A DNA stretch of 64,000 bases from Streptomyces caeruleatus. GTDB lineage: Bacteria; Actinomycetota; Actinomycetes; Streptomycetales; Streptomycetaceae. The notes under the pieces were generated by a model. That model was not told the DNA's origin and did not search any database. It saw only the letters and a list, made by a program, of their open reading frames with translations. Positions 35,816 through 43,759 of the stretch are shown one piece after another. Each line of letters opens with the position of its first letter. The stretch's first letter is position 1. The position numbers and the translations under genes were made by a program. Location: contig NZ_KQ948924.1 in assembly GCF_001514235.1 (NCBI RefSeq), forward strand, positions 999,832-1,063,831, read 5' to 3'.

Positions 35816-37264
35816 TCAGGGCGTGACAACGCCCCTGGCCACCAGGACGTCCGCCCGTTCCACACGCGACGGCGACGCGCGTCCACGTCGTCGACAGGCG
35901 TGTCTCTGTCGTCGAGGAGCAGAGTCGTCCGCGTAGGGACGTCGTACTCGGGCCAGTCTCCGTGCGGCCTGCCGTCGCGCACGAACGACAGCCAGCCGCC
36001 GGAACCGGGTGTGCCAGCGCCAGCCGCTTTCCCCGCAGCGGTCCACGACTCAGCAGCGCGTAGGCCGCGCCGCGCCGGGCCGGGTCCACAGGTACGCCAG
36101 GTCCGCGGCGTGCGGGGCGCCGAGGAGAAGGCCGCGCTTGTCCAGGCGGTAGGTCCAGGTAGGGTGACCGGCTGCCGCATGGCGCTCGGCGAAGTGCCTG
36201 GTGGGCTTGGCGAACGTGACGTCCGTGCCCAGATCGCGCCTCCCCGCACGGTTCTCGGGGTACTCCGCCAGGATCCTGTCGGCGGTCTCGGCGCCGAGCT
36301 GGTCACGCAGGAGCCGTGCAAGGTGAGACCGGTGCCGAGGCAGGGCTTCTCGTACGCCCGGCAGGTCGAAGAACCTGATCTCGTCGCGGTTCCAGCCGGC
36401 CAACAGCGGGATGGGCGGCACCGGGGCCGTCCGCGCCTTCTCGAGGGACTCGGGGAGGAGGTCGCCATCGGAGACCGGCGCGGCGGGAACCGTGCCCGGG
36501 TACCGCCGCGCGACCAGCTGCTGGGCCGTGAGCACCGCGCCGACGCTCGCCTTGGTCAGAGCCGGCAGACCGACACCGTCCGGGTCCAAAGCGGTCCGGA
36601 TCTCGGTCCCGAGGCGCTGTCCGACCGCCCCGTCATGCACGAGGTCGAGCGCCCCGCTCTGCATGATCGCCCGATGGAACAAGGGGTGTGCGGCGGGAGT
36701 TGGCATCAGCAACGAGACGGACATCGAGCCGGCCGATTCACCGGCGAGCGTGACGGTTCGCGGGTCGCCGCCGAAGAGCTCGGTGTTGTCGCGCACCCAG
36801 GTGAGGGCGGCGATCTGGTCACGGAGACCGAGATTGCGAGGAACCCCGAGGTCGCTCAGGTCGGGGAAGCCGAGGACGCCGAGCCGGTAGTTGACGGTGA
36901 CCACGACGACGTTTCCCTCGGCCGCGAGCCGCGCACCGTCGTACGCGGACCCGGCACCGCCCTGGTAGGCGCCGCCGTGGATCCACACGACCACCGGGCG
37001 GCGTGCGTCGTCGGCGGAGGGTGAGTACACGTTGAGGTACAGGGCGTCCTCCGCTTCGCTGCCCTCCCCACCGAGGGTGCGCAGCGGCGGCTGCGCGCAG
37101 GGCGCACCGAACTGCGCGAAGACGGTGGGCCGTCGGGGCGGCGACGCGGGTTCCGGCTCCCGGAACCGGGAGGCTGTCGCGTAGCGAATGCCGCGCCACG
37201 CCACCACACAACCCTCGCGTGTGCCTATGTGATTGCCCGCCGCGGTGTTCGGCTCGATGCCCAC
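35816..37264 (-). pseudogene. Type-B carboxylesterase, frameshifted near the C-terminus
   Basis: The intact part (37264-36050, about 404 codons from a tentative GTG) shows EDALYLNVYSP, the oxyanion motif WIHGGAYQGG, GESAGSMSVSLL with the nucleophile serine, and HAADLAYLW with the catalytic histidine. The frame then ends at 36050 in an out-of-character tail (TRPGAARPTRC). The expected C-terminus, GGWLSFVRDGRPHGDWPEYD and an R...VWNG ending, is found in another minus-strand frame across about 36000-35840. One or two indels therefore break the gene. All triad residues precede the break, so partial activity is conceivable. Sequencing error cannot be excluded; the left boundary is approximate. Confidence 0.7.
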
Positions 37265-37667
37265 GCGCCATCTCGCGGACCAGAGCCGGGCGGCGTCACT
37301 CGCCCAACCCATCGGCCGACAGCAGGCCGACAGGACCGTGCGCCTCCTGAACCAGACGCTATCCAGGCTGTGCAGACTGCCCGAGCTGATGGAGGAGCTG
37401 ACGGAACCCGTCTGACGCGCTTCGTCCGGCGGGGCCGACCTGGAGTGGGACGGCGAGCGTCGAGGACGCTGCCGAGGCGTTCGGCTTGTCGAGATCGAAG
37501 AGCTATCACCTCGTTCGCCGAGGAGCATTCCCATGCCGCGCGCTACCGATAGGCCGCACCGCCCGCGTCGTCAGCGCCTCGCTCCTCCGCGTACTCGAGA
37601 GCGGCGAGCCGGAGTGCAACGGAGCCTCCAGTGCAAGCCCCAATCCGTCATGACCAACTGCACGACC

Positions 37668-37697
37668 ACGCCCCGCCGCAGCAAGCCGGCGGGGCGT
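37668..37697. terminator. Perfect 11-bp hairpin, bidirectional terminator-like
   Basis: ACGCCCCGCCG (37668-37678) pairs exactly with CGGCGGGGCGT (37687-37697) around an 8-nt loop. It resembles streptomycete terminators but no intact gene ends next to it, so it may be a leftover of a lost gene. Confidence 0.65.
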
Positions 37698-37759
37698 CGT
37701 CGTATCAGGTCCCGTCTGCGCAGGGCCCCCGCCGGACCAAGCCAACGGGGGTCCTCACG

Positions 37760-37779
37760 TGTCACGAGCGATCACATGC
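37760..37779. repeat. Copy 1 of a TGTCACGAG..TCACAT repeat
   Basis: TGTCACGAG, three bases, TCACATGCG. Almost the same as 37999-38018 on the same strand. A further TGTCAC follows at 37781. The repeated TGTCAC/TCACA half-sites suggest operator-type elements. Confidence 0.45.
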
Positions 37780-37872
37780 GTGTCACCAACCCCGCGGACG
37801 CACTCACGCGACAAGGCCCTGACCTGGACTTACGCGCTCACCTTGGACCAACTGGACGCCCGTGGACGGTTC

Positions 37873-37980
37873 CTACGACATGTGCCACGTCGTGCCGAGG
37901 GAGGGGCCGAGGATGAGGACCGGGGCGTCTTCCGGGCCGTCGAAGCGGTACTGCAGGGTGCTCATCGGTGTCTCACTCAC
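37873..37980 (-). pseudogene. pcaL: N-terminal fragment of 3-oxoadipate enol-lactonase (PcaL/PcaD)
   Basis: 35 codons from GTG 37980 to an early TAG. The translation contains MSTLQYRFDGPEDAPVLILG and PSLGTTWHM, the characteristic first strand and oxyanion-loop region of the beta-ketoadipate enol-lactonase (PcaD, or the N-terminal half of actinobacterial PcaL). The match stops just before the expected WD after WHM, where a TAG follows. No other pca gene is present. It is a small relic left by deletion or recombination. Family assignment rests on my recognition of the sequence. Confidence 0.72.
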
Positions 37981-37998
37981 CCGCCCGACCCTCTCATC

Positions 37999-38018
37999 TG
38001 TCACGAGATGTCACATCG
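37999..38018. repeat. Copy 2 of a TGTCACGAG..TCACAT repeat
   Basis: TGTCACGAG, two bases, TCACATCG; partner of 37760-37779. It lies just upstream (minus-strand sense) of the enol-lactonase fragment, where a pca-type operator might have been. Confidence 0.45.
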
Positions 38019-38249
38019 CCGGGGTGGACGTAGCGGGCCTTGCCCCTGCTCAGGCCGCGAGCCCGCCCTCGCGAACCTGAGATGTTCGTCACTGGTCTGC
38101 CGGCCGCCGCAAAAGCGTGATGGCTGGTCAGCCCGGAACGTTCGCCAACCTCGGCAGGCGAGGTCCCCCCACCCATCCCCACCGCTCCCCAGCGCCCGCC
38201 CAGCCCTTGTCGACTTGGACAGCCCGAAGTACCGAGAAGCTCAAGGCCC

Positions 38250-38484
38250 ATAGAAGGCGATCAAGGAAAAATAGACAATCTAAATCAGAAATCCACTTGG
38301 ACGCCAGACTCGACAAATGTGATTTACGCCATCCGACAGGATTCCTGTTGATCTCTTGTTGAGGCTTAAAGTTCCATGCCTAGATACCCCGGCGCGCAAA
38401 AACCGGCACTCCCGGCAACTCGCGCCATGCCGGATGTTCCCCCTATACACCATGATTCTTTGAACAGGCAGGTGCCCTCGACTC
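38250..38484 (+). promoter_or_regulatory. A/T-rich leader and promoter region of the adenylation operon
   Basis: The stretch contains runs such as GGAAAAATAGACAATCTAAA and CTTGTTGAGGCTTAAAG, far below the surrounding GC content. The gene start at 38485 lacks a strong purine-rich ribosome site (only CAGGCAGG about 15 nt upstream). Promoter elements should lie here, but I could not assign -35/-10 boxes with confidence. Confidence 0.45.
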
Positions 38485-40056
38485 ATGTCTCTGCTACAGC
38501 TGACTCCACACGACAGGGCCCTCTTCCGGGAATTCGGTTATGGCCCTGCCGTTCCGGTCCCGGACCCGTTCGTCCACCACGCCTTCGAACGGTGGGCCGG
38601 CACCGACGCCGATGCCGTGGCCGTCGAGCACGAGGGCGCCACGATCACGTACCGCGAGCTCAACCACCGAGCGAACGCCGTTGCCGCCCGCCTCGTCCGT
38701 GAGGGTGTGCGCCCAGGCGATCACGTGGGCCTCTTCGTCCGCCGCTCCATCCCGATGGTCGTCGGCCTGCTCGGCATCCTCAAGGCAGGCGCCGCCTACG
38801 TGCCGCAGGACGTAGGACTGGCGCCCGTGTCCCAGCTCGACCACGTCGTCAGCACCGCGGCGACCCGAGTGATCCTCGCGCAAGAGGAGCACGCGGACCG
38901 CATCCCCGTTTCGAGCGGCCGGGTGCTGATCGCCTTGGACGGACCCATGCCCTACGAACCGCCCGTGGCCGTCCGCGTCCGCCCCGACGACGGCTGCTAC
39001 GTGCTGTTCACCTCCGGCACCACCGGCAAGCCCAACGGCGTGAAGGTCACCCACCGCAACGTCGCGAACATCCTCCTCACCGCTCCCGGGAACCTGGGCA
39101 TCCGCCCCGGTGACCGGGTGGCCCAGCTCCTCAACGTCGCCTTCGACATGGCCGCCTGGGAGATCCTCGGCTGCCTGGCCCACGGCGGAACTCTGGTCAT
39201 CCGCGGCAAGGACATCACCGAGACGGCCCGGTCCGCGGACGTCATCATCGCCACACCCACCGTGCTGTCCGGTATCGACCCGGCGATCTGCACACGGGTA
39301 CGGACCGTGGCCGTCGCGGGTGAACCGTGCCCGCGCCCACTGGCGGACCTGTGGGCTCGCAAGGCCACCTTCTACAACTCCTGCGGACCCACCGAGACGA
39401 CGATCGTCAACACGATGCGCCGCCATGAAGCCGATGACCTGCTGCTCACGATCGGCCGCCCGACTCCCAACAACACGGTGTACGTCCTCGACGAGCACCG
39501 GCGGCCGGTGCCCATCGGCGAGGTCGGGGAGATGTGGGCGGGCGGCGACTGCGTGTCGGCCGGCTACCTCGGTAACGACGAGCTGAACGCCGAGCGCTAC
39601 GCTCCCGATCCCTTCCTCGGCGGTGGAAGCCGCATGTTCCGCACACGCGACCTCGGCCGTTGGACGCCCGACGGCGAACTCGAACACCTCGGCCGCACCG
39701 ACGACCAGGTCAAGGTGCGCGGCTTCCGGGTCGAACTCGACTCCGTCACCTCGGTGCTGGAACGTACGCCCGGTTGTGTCCGAGCGGTCACGTTGAAGTG
39801 GGACGCGCGGAACCTGGTGTCGTTCGTCTGTCCGGCCGACGTCGACGCGGAGGCGGCTCGCAGCGCGGTCGCCGAAGCCCTGCCGTACTACTGCGTACCG
39901 GCCCATGTCATGCCCCTGGCGACGCTTCCGGAGACCGCCCGCGGGAAGATCGACAAGGCGGCTCTGATGCAACTGGCGGAAAGGTGGCTGGCGGACCAGC
40001 CAACGACGTCCGCGTCACTGGACGGGGCAACGGCCCTCACGGCAGAGGCCGCGTAA
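38485..40056 (+). CDS. Free-standing NRPS-type adenylation (ANL) enzyme
   Basis: 523 residues, a single A domain without carrier protein or condensation domain. Core motifs are present: A2 LKAGAAYVPQD, A3 LFTSGTTGKPNG, A4 NVAFDMAAWEI (with the amino-acid-anchoring Asp), A5 NSCGPTET, A7/A8 RTRDLGRWTPDGE and GRTDDQVKVRGFRVEL, and A10 ARGKIDKAAL with the catalytic lysine. It should activate an amino or carboxylic acid as the adenylate. Its stop overlaps the start of the membrane flavoprotein gene (TAATG), so the two act together. The same pairing occurs as a fusion in fungal TmpB-like proteins. The substrate is unknown. Confidence 0.88.
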   Translation: MSLLQLTPHDRALFREFGYGPAVPVPDPFVHHAFERWAGTDADAVAVEHEGATITYRELNHRANAVAARLVREGVRPGDHVGLFVRRSIPMVVGLLGILKAGAAYVPQDVGLAPVSQLDHVVSTAATRVILAQEEHADRIPVSSGRVLIALDGPMPYEPPVAVRVRPDDGCYVLFTSGTTGKPNGVKVTHRNVANILLTAPGNLGIRPGDRVAQLLNVAFDMAAWEILGCLAHGGTLVIRGKDITETARSADVIIATPTVLSGIDPAICTRVRTVAVAGEPCPRPLADLWARKATFYNSCGPTETTIVNTMRRHEADDLLLTIGRPTPNNTVYVLDEHRRPVPIGEVGEMWAGGDCVSAGYLGNDELNAERYAPDPFLGGGSRMFRTRDLGRWTPDGELEHLGRTDDQVKVRGFRVELDSVTSVLERTPGCVRAVTLKWDARNLVSFVCPADVDAEAARSAVAEALPYYCVPAHVMPLATLPETARGKIDKAALMQLAERWLADQPTTSASLDGATALTAEAA

Positions 40057-41336
40057 TGACCACCTCACCACGCATCACCACGCAGCCGCCTGTCGTGGAC
40101 GCGACGGAACTCCCCCCGCTCGCCCCGCGCATCCGACGGGTCTTCAAACACCCCCGTCTCATGCACTACAACCGCCTCGCGGCTCTCGTCCTGCTGGCCA
40201 ACGTGTCGTACCTGCTCCTCGACCGGCCACTGGAGATCAGGTCCTTGGGCCACGCGTCCCTCGCCAACCTCACGCTCGCTGTCGTCGTACGCCAGCAGTA
40301 CGTCATCAACCTCCTTTTCCAAATGGCCACTTGGGCACCGACCTCATGGCCGCTCAAGGTGCGCTGGACGCTGGGGAAGGTCTACCACTTCGGCGGTCTG
40401 CACGTGGGCGGAGCACTGGCCGGAGCACTGTGGTTCGCGGCGCTCACCGTGGCCGTGACCGCGCGAGGCGGCGACGTCCCGCTCACCGCGGTGAGTTGGA
40501 CGCTGATCGCCCTGCTCGCCGTCATCATCGCGACCGCGCTGCCGCCCCTCCGTTCCCGCTTCCATGACCACTTCGAGAAGATCCACCGCTTCGGCGGCTG
40601 GACGGCGCTGGCCCTCTTCTGGACGCACACCGCGCTGAACGAGGGGGGACTGGTGGAATTCGGCGTCCTGTCCGTCGTCACGTTCAGTGTCGCCCTGCCC
40701 TGGACGCGCTTGCGCAAGGTGAGCGTCCAAGTGGAACGGCCTTCGTCGCATGTGGCGTTGGCTCGCTTCGATTACGGGGAGAAACCTTTCGCCGGATCGT
40801 CGACCGCGATCAGCCGCAGCCCGCTCAAGGAGTGGCACTCCTTCGCGAACGTGCCCGCACCGCAGGAGCCGGGCTTCCGGCTCACCATCTCGCGGGCCGG
40901 CGACTGGACAGCCTCCTTCATCGATGACGCCCCCGAGCACGTATGGGTGAAGGGCATCACCACGGCCGGGGTCGCGAACATCGAGGTCCTGTTCAAAAAG
41001 GTCATCTACGTCGCCACGGGCAGCGGCATCGGCCCCTGCCTGCCGCACCTGCTGGCCGCCGAGGTCCCCTCGCGTCTCGTCTGGGCGACCCGTGACCCGC
41101 GGGCGACCTATGGCGACGCCCTCGTCGACGAGATCCTCGCGGTACACCCGGACTCCGTCGTCTGGGACACCTCACTGCACGGCAAGCCGGACATGGTGCG
41201 CCTGGCGTACGCCGCGTACCGGGACTTCGGCGCAGAGGCTGTCATATGCATCTCCAACAAGAAGCTCACCTGGCAAGTGGTTCAGGGGCTGGAACGCCGG
41301 GGCATTCCCGCATACGGCGCGATCTGGGACTCCTGA
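40056..41336 (+). CDS. Membrane flavoprotein / ferric-reductase-like oxidoreductase (TmpA family)
   Basis: 426 residues. About six N-terminal membrane helices (about 35-230) contain histidines in [15 protein letters not shown] and [21 protein letters not shown], placed as haem or metal ligands would be. The C-terminal half is an FNR-like module: a beta-barrel (WHSFANVP) and an NAD(P)-binding site [20 protein letters not shown], ending in the family tail [11 protein letters not shown]. It probably moves electrons from NAD(P)H via FAD across or into the membrane, possibly reducing the acyl-adenylate or a product of the adenylation enzyme. Resemblance to fungal TmpA is from recognition, not alignment. 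Confidence 0.8.
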   Translation: MTTSPRITTQPPVVDATELPPLAPRIRRVFKHPRLMHYNRLAALVLLANVSYLLLDRPLEIRSLGHASLANLTLAVVVRQQYVINLLFQMATWAPTSWPLKVRWTLGKVYHFGGLHVGGALAGALWFAALTVAVTARGGDVPLTAVSWTLIALLAVIIATALPPLRSRFHDHFEKIHRFGGWTALALFWTHTALNEGGLVEFGVLSVVTFSVALPWTRLRKVSVQVERPSSHVALARFDYGEKPFAGSSTAISRSPLKEWHSFANVPAPQEPGFRLTISRAGDWTASFIDDAPEHVWVKGITTAGVANIEVLFKKVIYVATGSGIGPCLPHLLAAEVPSRLVWATRDPRATYGDALVDEILAVHPDSVVWDTSLHGKPDMVRLAYAAYRDFGAEAVICISNKKLTWQVVQGLERRGIPAYGAIWDS

Positions 41337-41359
41337 CCGGCAGGTGGAAAGGCACGTCG

Positions 41360-42127
41360 ATGAACACTCTGAAGTTGGAACGCCAGGGCCGGGTGGTCAC
41401 GGTACGTCTCCACCGCCCGCATGTCCTCAACGCGCTCAGCGCCGAGCTGCTGGCCGAACTGCTCGACGCGCTGCGTCCTCTTGACACGGACCCGGACGTC
41501 GGCGCCTTCGTGGTGACGGGCTCGGAGAAGGTCTTCGCGGCTGGCGCCGACATCAAGGAGATGGCGGGGAAATCGGCCGTCGACATGGCGCACGAGGACT
41601 ACTTCTCCGGGTGGGAGGAGTTCGCCGCCTTCCGCACACCGAAGATCGCCGCGGTCAGTGGTTACGCCCTCGGTGGCGGTTGCGAACTGGTGATGATGTG
41701 CGACCTTGTCATCGCGGGCGAGTCGGCGGTCTTCGGCCAGCCGGAGATCAAGCTCGGCGTGATCCCCGGCATCGGCGGCACCCAGCGCCTGACGCGCCTT
41801 GTCGGACGGGCCAAGGCGATGGACCTGATCCTCACCGGCCGCACGATGAACGCGCGGGAGGCCGAACGGGCGGGTCTCGTCTCACGCGTGGTACCCGACG
41901 ACCGGATCACCACGGAAGCCGAGCAGGCGGCTGAGGCCATCGCCTCCTACAGCCGCACCGCCGTCACCGCGGCCCGCGAATGCGTGGATCGCGCGGAGAA
42001 CTCCAGCCTCAGCGAAGGCGTGCTCTTCGAACGCCGCGTGTTCCACGCACTGTTCGCCACGGAGGATCAGAAGGAAGGCATGAGCGCCTTCCTCGAAAAG
42101 CGCGAGCCGCGATTCACCGGCCGCTAG
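41360..42127 (+). CDS. Enoyl-CoA hydratase (crotonase family)
   Basis: 255 residues from ATG at 41360 behind GGAAAGG. The oxyanion-hole segments AAGADIKEM and [14 protein letters not shown] are present. Both catalytic glutamates of true hydratases are kept (in GGGCELV and [19 protein letters not shown]). It adds water to 2-enoyl-CoA thioesters. It lies 23 nt after the flavoprotein gene and ends at a strong terminator, so it is the third gene of the adenylation operon. It may process a CoA thioester made from the adenylated acid, or make the acid that is adenylated. Confidence 0.93.
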   Translation: MNTLKLERQGRVVTVRLHRPHVLNALSAELLAELLDALRPLDTDPDVGAFVVTGSEKVFAAGADIKEMAGKSAVDMAHEDYFSGWEEFAAFRTPKIAAVSGYALGGGCELVMMCDLVIAGESAVFGQPEIKLGVIPGIGGTQRLTRLVGRAKAMDLILTGRTMNAREAERAGLVSRVVPDDRITTEAEQAAEAIASYSRTAVTAARECVDRAENSSLSEGVLFERRVFHALFATEDQKEGMSAFLEKREPRFTGR

Positions 42128-42142
42128 CCTCGATCATTCATG

Positions 42143-42170
42143 AGGGTCCGCCAGCTTGCTGACGGACCCT
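42143..42170 (+). terminator. Terminator of the adenylation operon
   Basis: AGGGTCCG (42143-42150) and CGGACCCT (42163-42170) close a long stem continuing through CAGC/GCTG with one mismatch and a TT loop, followed by TTGTG. It lies 16 nt after the hydratase stop. Confidence 0.8.
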
Positions 42171-42289
42171 TTGTGGTGGGTGCCGGTGGGGACTCTCGGC
42201 GTCTGGACAGGTTCAGTGCCCGGCTTTCGCGCCGGGTGGGCACCGGGTTCCACGGCTCCGGTGGGCTGATGCGGCTCGCAGAGATGGGA

Positions 42290-42960
42290 AAGTGCGGTTC
42301 AGCCGAGGTTCGGGAGGGTGTGGAGCGGTCCAGGGCGCGCCGGTGATCATGCCGGTGAAGGGCCAGTGGGGCTTGGCGAGGCGGAGGTATCGGCGGCGGC
42401 CGGTGGTGACGGGCTGGGCGGCGGTGGAGAACAGTCGAAGCCGCAGGCGGCGGGGCTCGCGGAGCCGGGCATTGCCGTTGAGGGCGAGCAGGGGCATCCA
42501 GGCCGGCGGGTCGAGGACTATCTGCACGATCTCCAGCCAGACCTGGTTCTGCGCGGTGTCGTGGAGGGGGAGGTTGCGCAGGCCGGTGGAATGGGCGGCG
42601 CGGATGCGGTCCTCGGCCCGGGCGCGCCGGCGGTGGCGCGGTTCGAGGGCGGCGATCGCCTCGTCGGCCGTGTCGGTGGCGAGGAGTCGGGAGAGGGTCG
42701 GGTCGGAGGCCACCGGCCCGAACACAGCGGGCTCCGCCCGCAGCATGCTCACGTCGACCCAGAAAGTCCCCGCCCAAAGCCACCGCGAGGGCGACATGAA
42801 GAAGGACCTTGGTCGTGGACGGCCCGCTGCTTGCGCCACGGGGCGAGTGCCGCCGATATCGCCGCATCCAGGCCGGTCTTACGGACCGTCTCGGCCAACA
42901 GCACCGCACCACCCTTCGAAAGCACCCCGCGACCACCGCCCTCGACGCGGGCACACGGTC
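42290..42960 (-). pseudogene. Degenerate IS1380-type transposase
   Basis: Three pieces of an IS1380-family transposase lie in different minus-strand frames. The N-terminal GVLSKGGAVLLAETVRKTGLD and LAPWRKQ (about 42830-42950) come first, then VDVSMLRAEPAVFGPVASDP, then the C-terminal GLRNLPLHDTAQNQVWLEIVQ, LREPRRLRLRLFSTAAQPVT and GRRRYLRLA. The central part with the DDE catalytic residues is missing. There are at least two frameshifts and an internal deletion, so it is non-functional. No clear terminal inverted repeats were found. Boundaries are approximate. Confidence 0.78.
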
Positions 42961-43331
42961 GGACCCGACTTCGCGATCACCAGTTGGACAGCCAACCTCG
43001 TGAAAGCGCGAGGCCGGCCAGCAGACTTCGTCCCACCGAGCGGAGATCACCCATGGTGTCGAGCGTGTGATGCGTGGCCGATCTGTTCGGCCTGGTAGAC
43101 GAACGATTCTCCGATCGTTCGCTCGAAGTGGTGGTGGTCTCATTCTCCGTCTTTGCAGCCATGATCCCCAGTGTCAATGTCGTGATGTGGTAGCTGGCAG
43201 GGGCGTCGAAGCCTTCCATTCCCTGCTCACGTGCCGTGGCCGGCGTCGCCGTATCCAACGCTGCCGGAGAAGGGCCCGTGGCCAGGTTCGGATGGGTGAC
43301 TCGCTCGACGTGCTGAGGGGCAGGGGAAGCA
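42961..43331. other. Intergenic region between IS relic and STAND system
   Basis: About 370 bases without a supportable gene. The segment 43080-43180 is richer in A/T and may carry the promoter of the downstream two-gene unit. A direct continuation of the transposase beyond 42960 could not be followed. Confidence 0.5.
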
Positions 43332-43757
43332 ATGGATCTGGAATTGGCCGCGTTGGTTTCGAGCGCGGCAACGGCCATCGTGAGTGCGCTGGCGACGGAC
43401 GGCTGGGAAAAGGCGAAGGACGTGGCCGGGGAATTCTGGCGGCGGGTCCATCCCGAGCGGGCCGAGATGGTCGAGGCGGAGCTTGTCGACACTCGCGCGG
43501 AGCTGCTCGCAGCTCGTGAGGCTCATAACGCTGAGGCGGAGCAGCACTTGGTGGGCGAGTGGCACGGTCGGCTTCGGCGACTGCTGGCCGCGGACCCCGA
43601 GTTGGCCAAGGAGTTGCAGCGCATGCTGGCGGAGCTGCGGTCCGCGGCCGGTGCCGAGGACCGGGCTGGGGCGGCGCGGATCGATATGCGGGCACGAGCT
43701 TCGGGAACAGGCCGGGTCTACCAAGCAGGAAGGGACCAGCACATCACCGAGCGATAA
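43332..43757 (+). CDS. Small partner protein of STAND system with C-terminal YQAGRDQ motif
   Basis: 141 residues. Residues 1-25 are hydrophobic and Ala-rich (LAALVSSAATAIVSALATDGW). About 30-115 is charged and helical, with heptad-like ELVDTRAELLAAREAHNAEAEQ suggesting a coiled coil. The C-terminus ends GRVYQAGRDQHITER. The next protein carries GRTYQAGRDQFVAER near its N-terminus, only 2 nt after this stop, so the two share a tag and are coupled. No enzymatic motif is seen. Such tagged small proteins beside NTPases are a feature of actinobacterial signalling or conflict loci; the function is inferred only. Confidence 0.75.
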   Translation: MDLELAALVSSAATAIVSALATDGWEKAKDVAGEFWRRVHPERAEMVEAELVDTRAELLAAREAHNAEAEQHLVGEWHGRLRRLLAADPELAKELQRMLAELRSAAGAEDRAGAARIDMRARASGTGRVYQAGRDQHITER

Positions 43758-43759
43758 CT

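Larger units (their letters stand above)
37265..38484. other. 1.2 kb intergenic stretch with gene remnants and an A/T-rich leader
   Basis: No complete gene. It holds a perfect hairpin (37668-37697), a pair of near-identical 20-mers (37760, 37999), an N-terminal fragment of an enol-lactonase gene (37873-37980) and a markedly A/T-rich segment (about 38250-38480) before the adenylation gene. This looks like a junction between native chromosome and transferred DNA. Confidence 0.6.

Noticed and set aside
37480..37660. Possible tRNA upstream of the 37668 hairpin
   Set aside because: No cloverleaf, T-loop GGTTCRA or CCA-adjacent acceptor stem could be found.
42124..43143. 339-codon minus-strand frame over the IS relic
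   Set aside because: Only short pieces match IS1380 transposase; the rest is out of frame. It is reported as a pseudogene rather than an intact gene.
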